Counted from the stretch's first letter, positions 16,678 through 26,154 are shown. The stretch: DNA of 42,257 nt from Mycobacterium simulans (GCF_900232995.1 NZ_OCVX01000003.1:1836396-1878652); one strand, 5' to 3'. Numbers and translations: made by a program. The notes: generated by a model not told the origin, from the letters alone.

Positions 16678-16713
16678 GGCGTTTGAGTGTGGTCCGGGGG
16701 ACTGACGGCCTTC

Positions 16714-16773
16714 GCCGAACGTGCACCCACCGCGAAAAATTGGCCGATTTTTGGCGGTGGGTGCACGCTCGGC
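16714..16773. terminator. Long stem-loop after echA19; member of an intergenic repeat family
   Basis: Arms at 16714-16740 and 16747-16773 pair at 25 of 27 positions around a 6-base loop. The first arm starts GCCGAACGTGCACCCACCGC and then has five A residues, with complementary T residues in the other arm, so it can act in either direction. It lies between the echA19 stop and the 5' end of the Rv3517-type gene. A closely related element is at 41921-41976. Confidence 0.75.
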
Positions 16774-16782
16774 GCAAAGGGG

Positions 16783-17601
16783 CTAGCGGTTCTGGAAATT
16801 GGGCTTGCGCTTCTCGGCGAACGCGCGGGGGCCTTCCTTGGCGTCGTCGGACAGGAAGACCTTGATCCCGATCTGGGTGTCGATCTTGAACGCGTCGTTC
16901 TCGTGCATGCCCTCGGTCTCGCGGATGGTCCGCAGGATCGCCTGCACAGCCAGGGGGCCGTTGTTTTCGATGATCTCGGCGATCTCGAGGGCTTTGGTCA
17001 GTGCCTGGCCGTCGGGCACTAGGTGCCCGATCAGGCCCATCTCCTTGGCCTCGGCGGCGGTGATGTGCCGTCCGGTTAGCAGCAGATCGCAGGCCACCGT
17101 GTAGGGAATCTGGCGGGTGAGGCGCACGGCCGAGCCGCCCATCGGGTACAGGCTCCACTTGGCCTCGGAGATGCCGAACTTGGCGCTCTCGCCGGCAATC
17201 CGGATGTCGGTGCCCTGCAGGATTTCGGTGCCGCCGGCGATCGCCGGGCCTTCGACGGCGGCGATCAGCGGCTTGGTCAGTCGGCGGCCCTTGAGTAGGG
17301 CGTCGATGCGCGACGGGTCGTAGCTGCCGTCTTTGAACGAGTCGCCCGGCGGCTTCTGCGTTGCCGCCTTCAGATCCATGCCGGCGCAAAAGTAGCCACC
17401 GGCCCCGGTCAGGATGCAGCACCGGATGTCGGGGTCCTTGTCGACGCGGTCCCAGGCCTGGACCATGATTTCCATCATTTCGGTGCTCAGCGCGTTGCGG
17501 GCGTGCGGCCGGTTCATCGTGACGATCAGGGTGTGACCGCGTTGCTCGACCAGTGCGTCCGCTTCCAAGGGTCCGGATTCGTTTGCTGATGCCTGGGTCA
17601 C
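16783..17601 (-). CDS. echA19: Enoyl-CoA hydratase EchA19
   Basis: EchA19 (Rv3516) hydrates the enoyl-CoA of the sterol side chain. The protein, about 272 residues from GTG 17601, has crotonase-family features: [20 protein letters not shown] near the N-terminus, oxyanion-hole segments [11 protein letters not shown] and [20 protein letters not shown] (with the catalytic-type Glu), [18 protein letters not shown], and the C-terminal [22 protein letters not shown] 17601 has GGGAG 5 nt upstream; ATG 17631 is a possible alternative. It is divergent from fadD19 with a KstR box between. Confidence 0.93.
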   Translation of the reverse strand: MTQASANESGPLEADALVEQRGHTLIVTMNRPHARNALSTEMMEIMVQAWDRVDKDPDIRCCILTGAGGYFCAGMDLKAATQKPPGDSFKDGSYDPSRIDALLKGRRLTKPLIAAVEGPAIAGGTEILQGTDIRIAGESAKFGISEAKWSLYPMGGSAVRLTRQIPYTVACDLLLTGRHITAAEAKEMGLIGHLVPDGQALTKALEIAEIIENNGPLAVQAILRTIRETEGMHENDAFKIDTQIGIKVFLSDDAKEGPRAFAEKRKPNFQNR

Positions 17602-17646
17602 TGGTGCTCCCTTGTGCTCGACATTGGGCATTCGCTTGTCAAGAAA

Positions 17647-17660
17647 TGTAACACGTTCTA
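17647..17660. promoter_or_regulatory. KstR operator between echA19 and fadD19
   Basis: TGTAACACGTTCTA fits TnnAACnnGTTnnA. It ends 5 bp before the fadD19 GTG and lies 46 bp upstream of the echA19 GTG, so repression would affect both divergent genes. The closeness to fadD19 suggests a leaderless or very short-leader fadD19 message. Confidence 0.85.
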
Positions 17661-17665
17661 GTTTG

Positions 17666-19312
17666 GTGGCCGTGGCCCTGAACATTGCCGATCTCGCTGA
17701 GCACGCCATCGACGCTGTGCCTGACCGTGTAGCCCTCATCTGCGGTGATGAGCAACTGACCTATGCCCAACTGGAGGAGAGGGCCAATCGCCTGGCGCAC
17801 TACCTGATGGATCAGGGCGTGCAGCAGGACGACAAGGTCGGGCTGTACTGCCGCAATCGCATCGAGATCGTGATCGCGATGCTCGGTATCGTCAAGGCGG
17901 GCGCCATCCTGGTCAACGTCAACTACCGCTACGTCGAGGGCGAGCTGCGCTACCTGTTCGACAACTCTGACATGGTCGCGCTAGTGCACGAGCGCCTGTA
18001 CTCCGATCGCGTCGCCAACGTGTTACCGGACACCCCCAACGTCAAGACCGTTCTAGTGGTCGATGACGGTAGTGATAGCGATTTTGAGCGCTACGGCGGT
18101 GTCGAGTTCTATTCGGCCTTCGCTGATTGCTCGGCCGATCGCGACTTTGGCGAGCGCAGCGCCGACGCCATCTACCTGCTCTACACCGGCGGAACAACCG
18201 GTTTTCCGAAGGGCGTGATGTGGCGTCACGAAGACATCTACCGCGTGTTGTTCGGCGGAACTGACTTCGCGACAGGCGAATTCGTCAAGGACGAGTACGA
18301 CCTGGCCAAGGCCGCGGCGGCGAATCCGCCGATGATCCGCTACCCGATTCCGCCGATGATTCACGGCGCCACCCAGTCGGCCACCTGGATGTCGCTCTTC
18401 TCGGGTCAAACCACCGTTCTGGCACCGGAATTCAATGCCGACCAGGTGTGGCGCACGATTCACGAACACAAGGTGAATCTGTTGTTCTTTACCGGTGACG
18501 CGATGGCCCGTCCTCTGCTCGACGCGCTGTCGGCGGAAAACGATTACGACTTGTCGTCGCTGTTCTTGTTGGCCAGCACGGCGGCGCTGTTCTCGCCAAG
18601 CATCAAAGAGAAACTCCTTGAGCTGCTGCCCAATCGAGTCATCACGGACTCAATTGGCTCCTCGGAGACTGGTTTTGGTGGCACCAGCATCGTCGCCTCA
18701 GGCGCGCCGCACAGCGGTGGTCCGCGGGTGACCATCGACCACCGAACCGTCGTCCTCGACGAAGACGGCAACGAGGTGAAGCCCGGTTCAGGGGTGCGCG
18801 GATTCATCGCGAAGAAGGGCAATATCCCGGTCGGCTACTACAAGGACGAGAAGAAGACCGCCGAGACGTTCCGCACGATTAACGGTGTGCGCTATGCCAT
18901 TCCGGGCGACTACGCACAGGTCGAGGAGGACGGCACTGTCACCATGCTGGGCCGCGGTTCGGTGTCGATCAACAGCGGCGGCGAGAAGATTTACCCCGAG
19001 GAAGTCGAGGCGGCGTTGAAGGGTCATCCCGACGTCTTCGATGCGCTGGTGGTCGGTGTGCCCGATCCGCGTTACGGCCAGCATGTGGCCGCCGTTGTGC
19101 AGGCGCGGGCTGGTTGCCGGCCGTCGCTGGCGGAGTTGGACAGGTTCGTGCGTTCGGAGATCGCGGGATACAAAGTGCCGCGCAGTCTTTGGTTCGTCGA
19201 CGAGGTGAAGCGTTCACCCGCCGGCAAGCCGGACTACCGCTGGGCCAAGGAGCAGACCGAGGCACGGCCCGCGGATGATGTGCATGCGAGTCATGTGACT
19301 ACCGGTGCGTGA
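17666..19312 (+). CDS. fadD19: Sterol side-chain acyl-CoA ligase FadD19
   Basis: FadD19 (Rv3515c) couples CoA to C27-type steroid side-chain acids. 548 residues from GTG 17666 ([20 protein letters not shown]), the same length I recall for the M. tuberculosis protein. The adenylate-forming motif [11 protein letters not shown] is at about residue 173, [10 protein letters not shown] follows, then [20 protein letters not shown] (the hinge region), and the catalytic lysine lies in [11 protein letters not shown] near the C-terminus. Its stop overlaps the next gene as GTGA, so the two are coupled. Controlled by the KstR box just upstream. Confidence 0.95.
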   Translation: MAVALNIADLAEHAIDAVPDRVALICGDEQLTYAQLEERANRLAHYLMDQGVQQDDKVGLYCRNRIEIVIAMLGIVKAGAILVNVNYRYVEGELRYLFDNSDMVALVHERLYSDRVANVLPDTPNVKTVLVVDDGSDSDFERYGGVEFYSAFADCSADRDFGERSADAIYLLYTGGTTGFPKGVMWRHEDIYRVLFGGTDFATGEFVKDEYDLAKAAAANPPMIRYPIPPMIHGATQSATWMSLFSGQTTVLAPEFNADQVWRTIHEHKVNLLFFTGDAMARPLLDALSAENDYDLSSLFLLASTAALFSPSIKEKLLELLPNRVITDSIGSSETGFGGTSIVASGAPHSGGPRVTIDHRTVVLDEDGNEVKPGSGVRGFIAKKGNIPVGYYKDEKKTAETFRTINGVRYAIPGDYAQVEEDGTVTMLGRGSVSINSGGEKIYPEEVEAALKGHPDVFDALVVGVPDPRYGQHVAAVVQARAGCRPSLAELDRFVRSEIAGYKVPRSLWFVDEVKRSPAGKPDYRWAKEQTEARPADDVHASHVTTGA

Positions 19313-20076
19313 CTGATTTCGTCAAGCAACACCCGGAAGCGCCAGCTGGCTACTTTGCTTGGGAAGCCGCAGGGCTGCAATGGCTTTCGGCTGTCGACGG
19401 CGGCGTGCCCTGCGCGCAGGTCCTTTCTTCTGACGCCACCAGCCTCACCTTGCGACGGCTTGATTCGGTGCCTCCGAGCCGCGAGGCGGCGCAGGTGTTC
19501 GGAAGTCGGCTGGCCGTCATGCACGACGCGGGCGCGCCGGCGTTCGGGGCCGGACCCGACGGCTGGGAGGGGCCCGGTTTCTTCGGTCCGTTATCGCAGC
19601 CGTTGCCGATGTCGCTGCGGCGGCACCGGCGTTGGGGCGAGTTTTACGCCGAGGAGCGGCTGGTTCCGATGGCCGAGCTTGCGGCGCCGCGCCTGGATGC
19701 TTCGACCCGCAGCGCGATCGAATCGGTCGTGGCCCGCTGCCGTGCCGGCGATTTCGACGACGATGATCGGCCGGCCCGGCTGCATGGCGATTTGTGGGGC
19801 GGCAACGTGATGTGGACGCCCGATGGGGTGGTGCTGATCGACCCGGCTGCGCACGCCGGCCACCGCGAGACCGACCTGGCGATGCTGGCGCTGTTCGGGT
19901 GCCCGCATTTCGACGCCATCCTCGCCGGCTACCAGCGAGTGCGATCGCTGAAACCCGGGTGGCGCAATCGCATTGGGCTGCGCCAGCTCTTTCCGCTGTT
20001 GGCGCACGTGGTGCTGTTCGGTGGCGGGCACGCCCGGCGGACACATGCCGCCGCACGGGCGGCGTTGGCCGTTTAG
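19309..20076 (+). CDS. Fructosamine/ketosamine-3-kinase-like phosphotransferase
   Basis: A 255-residue aminoglycoside phosphotransferase-fold protein. HGDLWGGNVMW at about residues 162-172 holds the catalytic Asp and metal-binding Asn, and VLIDPAAHAGHRETDLAML supplies the DP(A) metal loop. Family members repair glycated amines by phosphorylating fructosamine. GTG 19309 overlaps the fadD19 stop, so it is translationally coupled to a sterol CoA ligase, an unexpected pairing. I do not recall it in this position in M. tuberculosis. The protein is slightly shorter than the usual 285-300 residues at its N-terminus. The real substrate is unknown. Confidence 0.82.
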   Translation: MTDFVKQHPEAPAGYFAWEAAGLQWLSAVDGGVPCAQVLSSDATSLTLRRLDSVPPSREAAQVFGSRLAVMHDAGAPAFGAGPDGWEGPGFFGPLSQPLPMSLRRHRRWGEFYAEERLVPMAELAAPRLDASTRSAIESVVARCRAGDFDDDDRPARLHGDLWGGNVMWTPDGVVLIDPAAHAGHRETDLAMLALFGCPHFDAILAGYQRVRSLKPGWRNRIGLRQLFPLLAHVVLFGGGHARRTHAAARAALAV

Positions 20077-20079
20077 GCG

Positions 20080-20812
20080 TTAACCCGGATTGCCTGGGAA
20101 GCCGTCGGCTCCGACCAGACCATCGGCGCCGGCAGTGCCGTCCATGCCGTCTGCGCCGGGGTTAGCGCCAGAGGAATTCCCGCCGGCACCCCTGACGCCT
20201 CCGAGTCCGCCGTCGCCGCCGTTGCCGCCGACGCCGGCGGCACCACCGGCTCCGCCGACGGCGGTGCCGTTCGGCCCGAGCCCGCCGGCGCCGCCGTCGC
20301 CGCCGTTACCCCCGAAACCGCCGTTGGCGCCGGCGCCGCCGTTACCGCCGTTGCCGCCGTCGCCGCCATCGGCAGTGAAGGCCGCGCCTCCGGTTCCTCC
20401 GGCCCCGCCGGCACTGCCGGCTGCCCCGACACCACCGGTGCCACCCGCCCCGCCGACACCACCAACGCCACCGACGACGCCGGTGAGATCACCGACGGTA
20501 CCGGCGTTGCCGCCGGTCCCACCTTTGCCGCCGTTGCCTCCGGTGCCGCCCACGCTGGTGGGTCCGTTTGCGGTGCCGCCGTTGCCGCCGTTACCACCTT
20601 TGCCGCCGGGTTCGAAGTTGCCGCCTTTGCCGCCTTTGCCGCCGTTGCCGCCGATGCCGCCTGCTCCGCCGTTGCCGCCGTTGCCGCCGTCGCCGCCACT
20701 ACTGTCGAGGTCTGGGTCGAACGAACCTGGACTGACGATGTCGCCGCCGTCGCCGCCATTGCCGCCGTCGCCGCCGGCGCCGCCGTCGCCGCCGTCGCCC
20801 CCGGTGCCGCCC
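20080..20812 (-). pseudogene. PE_PGRS 3' portion without PE domain (minus strand)
   Basis: From about 20812 down to the stop at 20080 the minus strand encodes GGX repeats (GGDGGNGGNGGAGG, GGKGGKGGNFEPGGKGG) ending in an ADGLVGADGFPGNPG-type tail, as in PE_PGRS proteins. No PE domain or start codon lies upstream; the frame continues only into the antisense of a second PGRS tail. In M. tuberculosis a PE_PGRS gene also faces the fadD19 3' end, so this end is probably the original neighbour. It is unlikely to be expressed. Confidence 0.82.
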
Positions 20813-20817
20813 TGGGC

Positions 20818-21378
20818 GGGACCGGCGGCGTCGGCGGCGATGGCGTTGGCGGTATTGGCGGCGGCACCGGCGGTCTCGGCGGTAACGGGGGCTTCGGCGG
20901 GAACGGCGGCAACGGCGGCAGTGGCACCGCTGGCGGCTCCGATGGCGGAGTTGGTGGAACCGGCGGCAAGGGCGGCAACGCCGGCGTCGGGGGTGCTGGA
21001 GGCGCCGGCGGCGGCAACGGCGGCCAAGGCGGCACAGGTGGACTCGGCGGCAACGGCGGCATAGGCGGCAACGGCGGCGTCGACGGCTCCGTCGGCGGAG
21101 ACGGTGGCGCGGGCGGCGCAGGTGGCAATGCCGGCGCCGGCGGGGCCGGTAATGGCGGCAAGTCTGGCAACGCCGGCACCGCCGGTAACGGCGGCACCGG
21201 CGGCGACGGTGGCACCGGCGGCGCAGCCCAGCTGGTCGGCAATGGCGGGAGCGGCGGCAACGGTGGCCACGGGTCGAAAACCCCGTCCGCGCACCCTGGG
21301 GTCGACGGGACCGGAGCGGCCGGTGGCCGCGGCGGGACTGTGTTCGGCACGGCCGGCGCCAACGGCACCAACAGCTGA
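20818..21378 (+). pseudogene. PE_PGRS 3' portion without PE domain (plus strand)
   Basis: The plus strand from about 20818 reads GGTGGVGGDGVGGIGGG, then continuous GGN/GGA repeats, GHGSKTPSAHPGVDGTG and a terminal TVFGTAGANGTNS with TGA at 21376-21378. It is a PE_PGRS C-terminus in the opposite orientation to the one at 20080-20812. There is no PE domain, start or ribosome binding site. The two meet head to head at the 6-bp inverted repeat CCGCCC-T-GGGCGG (20807-20819). Confidence 0.82.
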
Positions 21379-21397
21379 CCCAGCGGGCATTGCTGCG

Positions 21398-22099
21398 CTA
21401 CACCAGACCCAGTTCACGCATCCGTTGATCGTGGATGTGCTGGAGGCGGTCGAAGAATGCGCTGAGCTGGCTAAGGCCACCGGTACCGGCTACCACAAGG
21501 TCGACCAGCTCATCGTGGTCGGCCAGCAGGAACTGGGCCTGGGTTATCGCTTCTCCGAGCAGACGGCGAGACCACAGCGCCAATCGGCTGCGCTGTTTGC
21601 CGCTGGCGGTCACCGCGGCGCGTACCTCGGCAACGACAAACTGGGAGTGCCCAGTCTCCGACAACGCCGCTCGCACCACATCGGCAACCTCGTCCGGCAG
21701 CCCGTCAGCGATCTCTAAATACAAATCGGCGGCCAAGGCGTCACCGACGTAGGTTTTCACCAGGGCTTCCAGCCAGGTGCTCGGGGTGGTTAGCCGGTGG
21801 TAGTTTTCCAGCGCTGACACGTACTTCGACATCGCAGGGACAACGTCGACACCACGACGTTCCAGCGCATCGCGCAGCAGCTCATAGTGCCCCATCTCGG
21901 CGGCGGCGATGCTCGCCATCGAGATCCGCCCCTGCAGGTTCGGCGCCATCCGCGCCTCATCGGTAAGCCGGTAGAACGCCGCCACCTCGCCGTAGGCCAG
22001 CAAAGCGAAGAACTCGTTGACGCCGGGATGATCCGCCGGCAGCCGGGGCCTAGGCGAGTTGGCCACCTGGTCGGCGGATGAGGGCGAGGGCATGGCCAC
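21398..22099 (-). CDS. Ferritin-like-fold protein (Rv3210c type)
   Basis: A 233-residue, mostly helical protein. Segments with spaced acidic and histidine residues (YGEVAAFYRLTDEA; AAAEMGHYELLRDALE; DALAADLYLEIADGL; ALSETGHSQFVVAEVRAAV) fit a four-helix ferritin-like or MiaE-like diiron bundle. Both E-x-x-H pairs are present (EMGH, ETGH). Function is not established. It is the first gene of the conserved Rv3210c-Rv3229c order; its usual 3' neighbour is replaced here by a PE_PGRS fragment only 19 bp away. Confidence 0.85.
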   Translation of the reverse strand: MAMPSPSSADQVANSPRPRLPADHPGVNEFFALLAYGEVAAFYRLTDEARMAPNLQGRISMASIAAAEMGHYELLRDALERRGVDVVPAMSKYVSALENYHRLTTPSTWLEALVKTYVGDALAADLYLEIADGLPDEVADVVRAALSETGHSQFVVAEVRAAVTASGKQRSRLALWSRRLLGEAITQAQFLLADHDELVDLVVAGTGGLSQLSAFFDRLQHIHDQRMRELGLV

Positions 22100-22349
22100 A
22101 CTCTAGTCGGCGAGCGGGAAAGGAAATGGAGCGTGCTGGCGACCAGTTATCATTTGTATAGGTAGTGGCTGCATCTGTGTGCCGTCACTACCGGCGAAAT
22201 GTGCGTGCACGTAGCTGGCCCGCCCGGATGGTGTATTGGAGCCGGCGCCTCGGCGACGTATCGGAGTCGGAACTCGTGCGCGCGTGAACCGCGACAGAGA
22301 AACGCCGACACACGACCGATACCGTCACCGAAAGGTTTTGCACCCACGT

Positions 22350-23882
22350 ATGACCGCACTCAAAAGCACAACTGAAGTAACCCCGAAAACTTTTGCCAGC
22401 CTTGGAGTCCGCGACGAAATTGTCCGCGCACTAGCCGAAAAGGGCATCCAGACGCCCTTTGCTATTCAAGAACTCACCCTCCCGCTCGCACTCAATGGCG
22501 AGGATGTCATTGGCCAGGCCCGCACCGGAATGGGCAAGACGTTCGCGTTCGGCGTTCCGCTGCTGCAGCGCATCTCCTCGGGTACCGGGATACGGCCACT
22601 CACCGGCGCTCCGCGGGCCCTGGTGGTGGTGCCCACCCGCGAGCTGTGTCTGCAGGTGACCGATGACCTCGCCACCGCCGCGAAATACCTCGTCGCCGAC
22701 GACGAGCGACGGCTGACCGTGGTGTCCATCTACGGGGGGCGGGCCTACGAGCCGCAGATCGAGGCACTGCACAAGGGCGCCGACGTGGTGGTGGGCACCC
22801 CCGGCCGCCTGCTCGACCTGTGCCAGCAGGGCCACCTGCAGCTCGGCGGTTTGTCCGTGCTGGTCCTCGACGAGGCCGACGAGATGCTGGACCTAGGCTT
22901 CCTGCCCGACATCGAGCGCATCTTGCGTCAGATTCCCGCGGACCGGCAGTCGATGTTGTTCTCGGCGACCATGCCTGATCCGATCATCACGCTGGCCCGC
23001 ACCTTCATGGACCAGCCCACTCACATCCGGGCGGAGGCTCCGCACTCCCTGGCCGTGCACGACACCACCGAGCAGTTCGTTTACCGCGCCCACGCCTTGG
23101 ACAAGGTCGAGCTGGTCAGCCGGGTGCTGCAGGCACGTGACCGGGGCGCGACGATGATCTTCACCCGCACCAAGCGCACCGCGCAGAAGGTGGCCGACGA
23201 GTTGAACGAGCGCGGTTTCGCGGTGGGCGCCGTTCATGGTGACCTCGGACAGATAGCGCGCGAGAAGGCGCTCAAAGCGTTCCGCGGCGGGGACATCAAC
23301 GTGCTGGTGGCCACCGACGTGGCTGCGCGCGGTATCGACATCGACGACGTGACTCACGTCATCAACTACCAGTGCCCCGAGGACGAGAAGATGTACGTCC
23401 ACAGGATCGGGCGCACCGGCCGCGCCGGCCGCACCGGAGTCGCCATCACGCTGGTGGACTGGGACGAGCTGGAGCGATGGGCGATGATCGACAAGGCACT
23501 GGGCCTGGGCTCCCCCGATCCAGCGGAGACCTACTCCAACTCGCCGCACCTGTACTCCGAACTAGCCATCCCGGCCGAGGCCGGCGGCACCGTCGGCCCG
23601 GCGCGCAAATCGCAGGTCAAACGCCGCTCAGACGGCCAAACCGACGCGGGCGACAAAGCCGGCCAAAAGGCTCAACGCGCGCGCAGCAGCTCGCGCCGGC
23701 GTCGCACCCGTGGCGGCAAGCCAATCACCGGGCACCCGGGCACCAACACCGCCGCCAGTGGTGACGCAGCCCCAGAGACGAGCTCTTGCTCTGGGTCCGA
23801 CTCTCCGTCCGCCGCCACCGGGACCGCCCGGCGCCGCCGTCGCCGTCGCAAGCCCGCGGACGCCGCCGCGACGGCCAACTAA
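22350..23882 (+). CDS. rhlE: DEAD-box ATP-dependent RNA helicase RhlE
   Basis: RhlE (Rv3211) unwinds structured RNA in ribosome assembly or decay. The 510-residue protein has the helicase motifs in order: Q-motif region FAIQELTLPLAL, ARTGMGKT (I), PTRELCLQ (Ia), GTPGRLLDL (Ib), VLDEADEMLDLGF (II), SATMPD (III), DVAARGIDIDDV (V) and HRIGRTGRAGRTG (VI). The C-terminal 90 or so residues are low complexity and basic (KPADAAATAN preceded by an Arg-rich run), likely RNA binding. ATG 22350 is chosen because it starts the conserved region; the extension to 22236 lacks conservation. Confidence 0.93.
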   Translation: MTALKSTTEVTPKTFASLGVRDEIVRALAEKGIQTPFAIQELTLPLALNGEDVIGQARTGMGKTFAFGVPLLQRISSGTGIRPLTGAPRALVVVPTRELCLQVTDDLATAAKYLVADDERRLTVVSIYGGRAYEPQIEALHKGADVVVGTPGRLLDLCQQGHLQLGGLSVLVLDEADEMLDLGFLPDIERILRQIPADRQSMLFSATMPDPIITLARTFMDQPTHIRAEAPHSLAVHDTTEQFVYRAHALDKVELVSRVLQARDRGATMIFTRTKRTAQKVADELNERGFAVGAVHGDLGQIAREKALKAFRGGDINVLVATDVAARGIDIDDVTHVINYQCPEDEKMYVHRIGRTGRAGRTGVAITLVDWDELERWAMIDKALGLGSPDPAETYSNSPHLYSELAIPAEAGGTVGPARKSQVKRRSDGQTDAGDKAGQKAQRARSSSRRRRTRGGKPITGHPGTNTAASGDAAPETSSCSGSDSPSAATGTARRRRRRRKPADAAATAN

Positions 23883-23908
23883 GCCGGCCGCCCCAGCCGC
23901 GCTCACGC

Positions 23909-25132
23909 ATGGTCAAACCCGAACGCCGCACCAAGACCGATATCGTGGCCGCCGCGACGATCGCGGTCGTCGTGGCCGCGGTGGCGGCGCTGATCTGGTG
24001 GACCAGCGATGCCCGGGCCACCGTCAGCCGACCGGCCGCCGTTCCGGCACCGAATCCAGCCCCAGCCCGGGAAGTCCCGGCCACACTGCAGCAGCTGTGG
24101 ACCGCTTCCAGCCCCGCCACCCGGGCACCCGTGGCGGTGGGCGGGACGGTGGTCACAGCGAACGGTCGCCAGGTGGAAGGGCGCGACCCGGCCACCGGTG
24201 CGTCGCTGTGGAGCTACGCCCGTGACACCGACCTGTGCGGGGTGACCTGGATCTACCGCTACGCCGTCGCGGTCTATCAGGATGATCGGGGATGCGGTCA
24301 GGTCAGCACGATCGATGGGTCCACCGGCCGTCGAGGCCCCGCCCGCAGCAGCTACGCCGATCCGCGCGTCCGCCTCTCCACCGACGGAACGACGGTGTTG
24401 TCTGCCGGCAAGACCCGCTTAGAACTATGGCGTTCGGACATGGTCCGGATGTTGTCCTACGGCGAGGTCGACGCACGGGTGAAACCCTCAAACCGTGGCC
24501 TGCATTCCGGATGCACGCTGGAGTCGGCGAGCGCCAGCTCGTCGGCCGTATCGGTGCTCGAGGCCTGTGGAAACCAGGCCGACCTGCGACTCGTCCTGCT
24601 GCGCCCGGGTAAGGAAGAAGACGAACCCCAGCAGCAGTTTGTGGCGGAACCCGGCGTCCGGCCGGGTTCGGGGGCGCGCGTGCTGGTCGTCTCGCAGAAC
24701 AACCCCGCGGGGTACCTGCCTGGAGAATCCGGCGCCCCGCCCCGAGTCGACGTGATCGACGATTCCGGCACCACAGTGTCGAGCACACTGCTGGCCAAGC
24801 CGCCGTCGCCATCGGCGGTGGTGTCACAGACCGGAAACCTGGTGACCTGGTGGACCGGCGATGCGTTGATGGTTTTCGACGCGGCCAACCCGACCCAGCG
24901 CTACACCATCGTCGCGGGCGAGACGACTGCCCCCTTGGGTCCGGGTGTGATGATGGCCGGTCAGCTGCTCGTGCCGGTGACTGGCGCGATCGGCGTCTAT
25001 GACCCGGTCACCGGGGCAAACAATCGCTACATCCCGGTGAATCGGCAGCCGAATGCCTCGGCGGTCATCCCGACCGTCTCGGGCTCAAGGGTGATCGAAC
25101 AACGCGGCGACACCGTGGTGGTTCTGGGCTGA
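23909..25132 (+). CDS. Membrane-anchored beta-propeller-like protein (Rv3212 type)
   Basis: 407 residues, the length I recall for Rv3212. A short basic N-terminus is followed by a transmembrane segment or uncleaved signal anchor (IVAAATIAVVVAAVAALIWW, residues about 12-31), an Ala/Pro-rich linker, and an extracytoplasmic region with repeated strands of the PQQ/beta-propeller kind (GRQVEGRDPATGASLWSYAR, VYDPVTGANNRYIPV). Paired cysteines (DLCGV and DRGCGQ) could form a disulfide. It follows rhlE by 26 bp, so cotranscription is likely. Function unknown. Confidence 0.85.
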   Translation: MVKPERRTKTDIVAAATIAVVVAAVAALIWWTSDARATVSRPAAVPAPNPAPAREVPATLQQLWTASSPATRAPVAVGGTVVTANGRQVEGRDPATGASLWSYARDTDLCGVTWIYRYAVAVYQDDRGCGQVSTIDGSTGRRGPARSSYADPRVRLSTDGTTVLSAGKTRLELWRSDMVRMLSYGEVDARVKPSNRGLHSGCTLESASASSSAVSVLEACGNQADLRLVLLRPGKEEDEPQQQFVAEPGVRPGSGARVLVVSQNNPAGYLPGESGAPPRVDVIDDSGTTVSSTLLAKPPSPSAVVSQTGNLVTWWTGDALMVFDAANPTQRYTIVAGETTAPLGPGVMMAGQLLVPVTGAIGVYDPVTGANNRYIPVNRQPNASAVIPTVSGSRVIEQRGDTVVVLG

Positions 25133-25142
25133 CTTACCTCGG

Positions 25143-25200
25143 CGAGCAGCCACAGAATCGCACAAAGCCGCGTGCCTTTGTGCGATTCTGTGTCTGCTCG
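25143..25200. terminator. Bidirectional stem-loop between convergent genes
   Basis: Arms 25143-25167 and 25176-25200 pair at 24 of 25 positions, with core ACAGAATCGCACAAAG and its complement, around an 8-base loop. It fills the gap between the convergent Rv3212-type and parA-like genes, so it can stop transcription from both sides. Confidence 0.85.
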
Positions 25201-25205
25201 CGCCG

Positions 25206-26006
25206 CTACAGCTCCACCGCGAACGTGGGCAGCGGCTTGCCGGGCTTCCAGTGTTTGAGCAGCGCCTGTGCCAACTCGCGGTAGGCCACCGCGCCTTTGT
25301 TCTTGCGTCCCGCCAGGACCGACGAACCCGAAGCGCTGGCCTCGGCGAAGCGCACCGTGCGCGGGATAGGCGGGGCCAGGACCGGCAGCTCGTACCGGTC
25401 GGCAACGTCAAGTAGCACGTCGCGCGTATGGGTGGTCCGGGAGTCATACAGCGTCGGCAGCGCACCCAACAGCCGCAGCTTCGGATTGGTGATCTGCTGG
25501 ACATCGGCGACCGTGCGCAGGAATTGGCCGACGCCGCGGTGCGCCAGCGTCTCGCACTGCAACGGCACGATCACCTCGTCGGCGGCAGTCAGGCCGTTAA
25601 GGGTGAGCACACCCAGCGACGGCGGGCAGTCGATGATGACCACGTCGAACTCGTCGTCGAGCTTGGCCAGCGCGCGTTTGAGGGCGTACTCCCGGCCGGC
25701 GCGCATCAGCAGCATCGCCTCGGCGCCGGCCAGGTCAATGTTGGCCGGCAGCAGCGTCATTCCCTCGGCCGTCGTGACCAACGCGGCGTTGGGTTCGACC
25801 TCACCGAGTAGCACCTCATGGACCGACACCGGCAGTTTGTCGGGATCTTGGCCAAGGGAGAAGGTCAAGCAACCCTGCGGGTCCAGATCGACGAGCAGCA
25901 CTCGCCGTCCCTTATCCACCATCGCCGCACCCAGCGAGGCAACCGTCGTCGTCTTGGCCACCCCACCCTTCTGGTTGGCCACCGCCAGTATCCTCGTGTC
26001 AGTCAC
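25206..26006 (-). CDS. ParA/Soj-family ATPase (Rv3213c type)
   Basis: 266 residues with the deviant Walker A motif NQKGGVAKTT at about residues 11-20, LLVDLDPQGCLTFSLG (Walker A' region) and VVIIDCPPSLGVLTLNG (Walker B). It lacks an N-terminal DNA-binding extension and has no ParB gene next to it, so it is an orphan ParA, possibly positioning a protein cargo rather than a plasmid or chromosome. It starts at ATG 26006, where a MIRU array begins. The chromosomal segregation ParA lies elsewhere in mycobacteria. Confidence 0.9.
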   Translation of the reverse strand: MTDTRILAVANQKGGVAKTTTVASLGAAMVDKGRRVLLVDLDPQGCLTFSLGQDPDKLPVSVHEVLLGEVEPNAALVTTAEGMTLLPANIDLAGAEAMLLMRAGREYALKRALAKLDDEFDVVIIDCPPSLGVLTLNGLTAADEVIVPLQCETLAHRGVGQFLRTVADVQQITNPKLRLLGALPTLYDSRTTHTRDVLLDVADRYELPVLAPPIPRTVRFAEASASGSSVLAGRKNKGAVAYRELAQALLKHWKPGKPLPTFAVEL

Positions 26007-26154
26007 AAGCGCCGCTCCTCCTCATCGCTACGCTCTGCATCGTCGCCGCCGGGCACAAGCGCGGCTCCTGCTCATCGCTACGCTCTGCATCGTCGCCGCC
26101 GGGCACAAGCGCCGGCTCCTGCTCATCGCTACGCTCTGCATCGTCGCCGCCGGG
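26004..26154. repeat. Three tandem MIRU-type repeats
   Basis: Three copies with periods of 50, 50 and 51 bp, beginning CACAAGCGC at 26004, 26054 and 26104, each containing CTCATCGCTACGCTCTGCAT then CGTCGCCGCCGGG. They differ at a few bases in the GCCGCTCCTCC/GCGGCTCCTGC part. The array overlaps the start codon of the parA-like gene. Copy number is likely to vary between strains. Confidence 0.92.

Noticed and set aside
20090..21480. Very long open frames on both strands through the PGRS region, Pro-rich or Ala-rich
   Set aside because: They are antisense or off-frame readings of GGC-rich repeats; only the Gly-Gly-X frames resemble real proteins.
26004..26154. Regular repeats that could suggest a CRISPR array
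   Set aside because: The units are directly tandem with no unique spacers and match MIRU-type elements.
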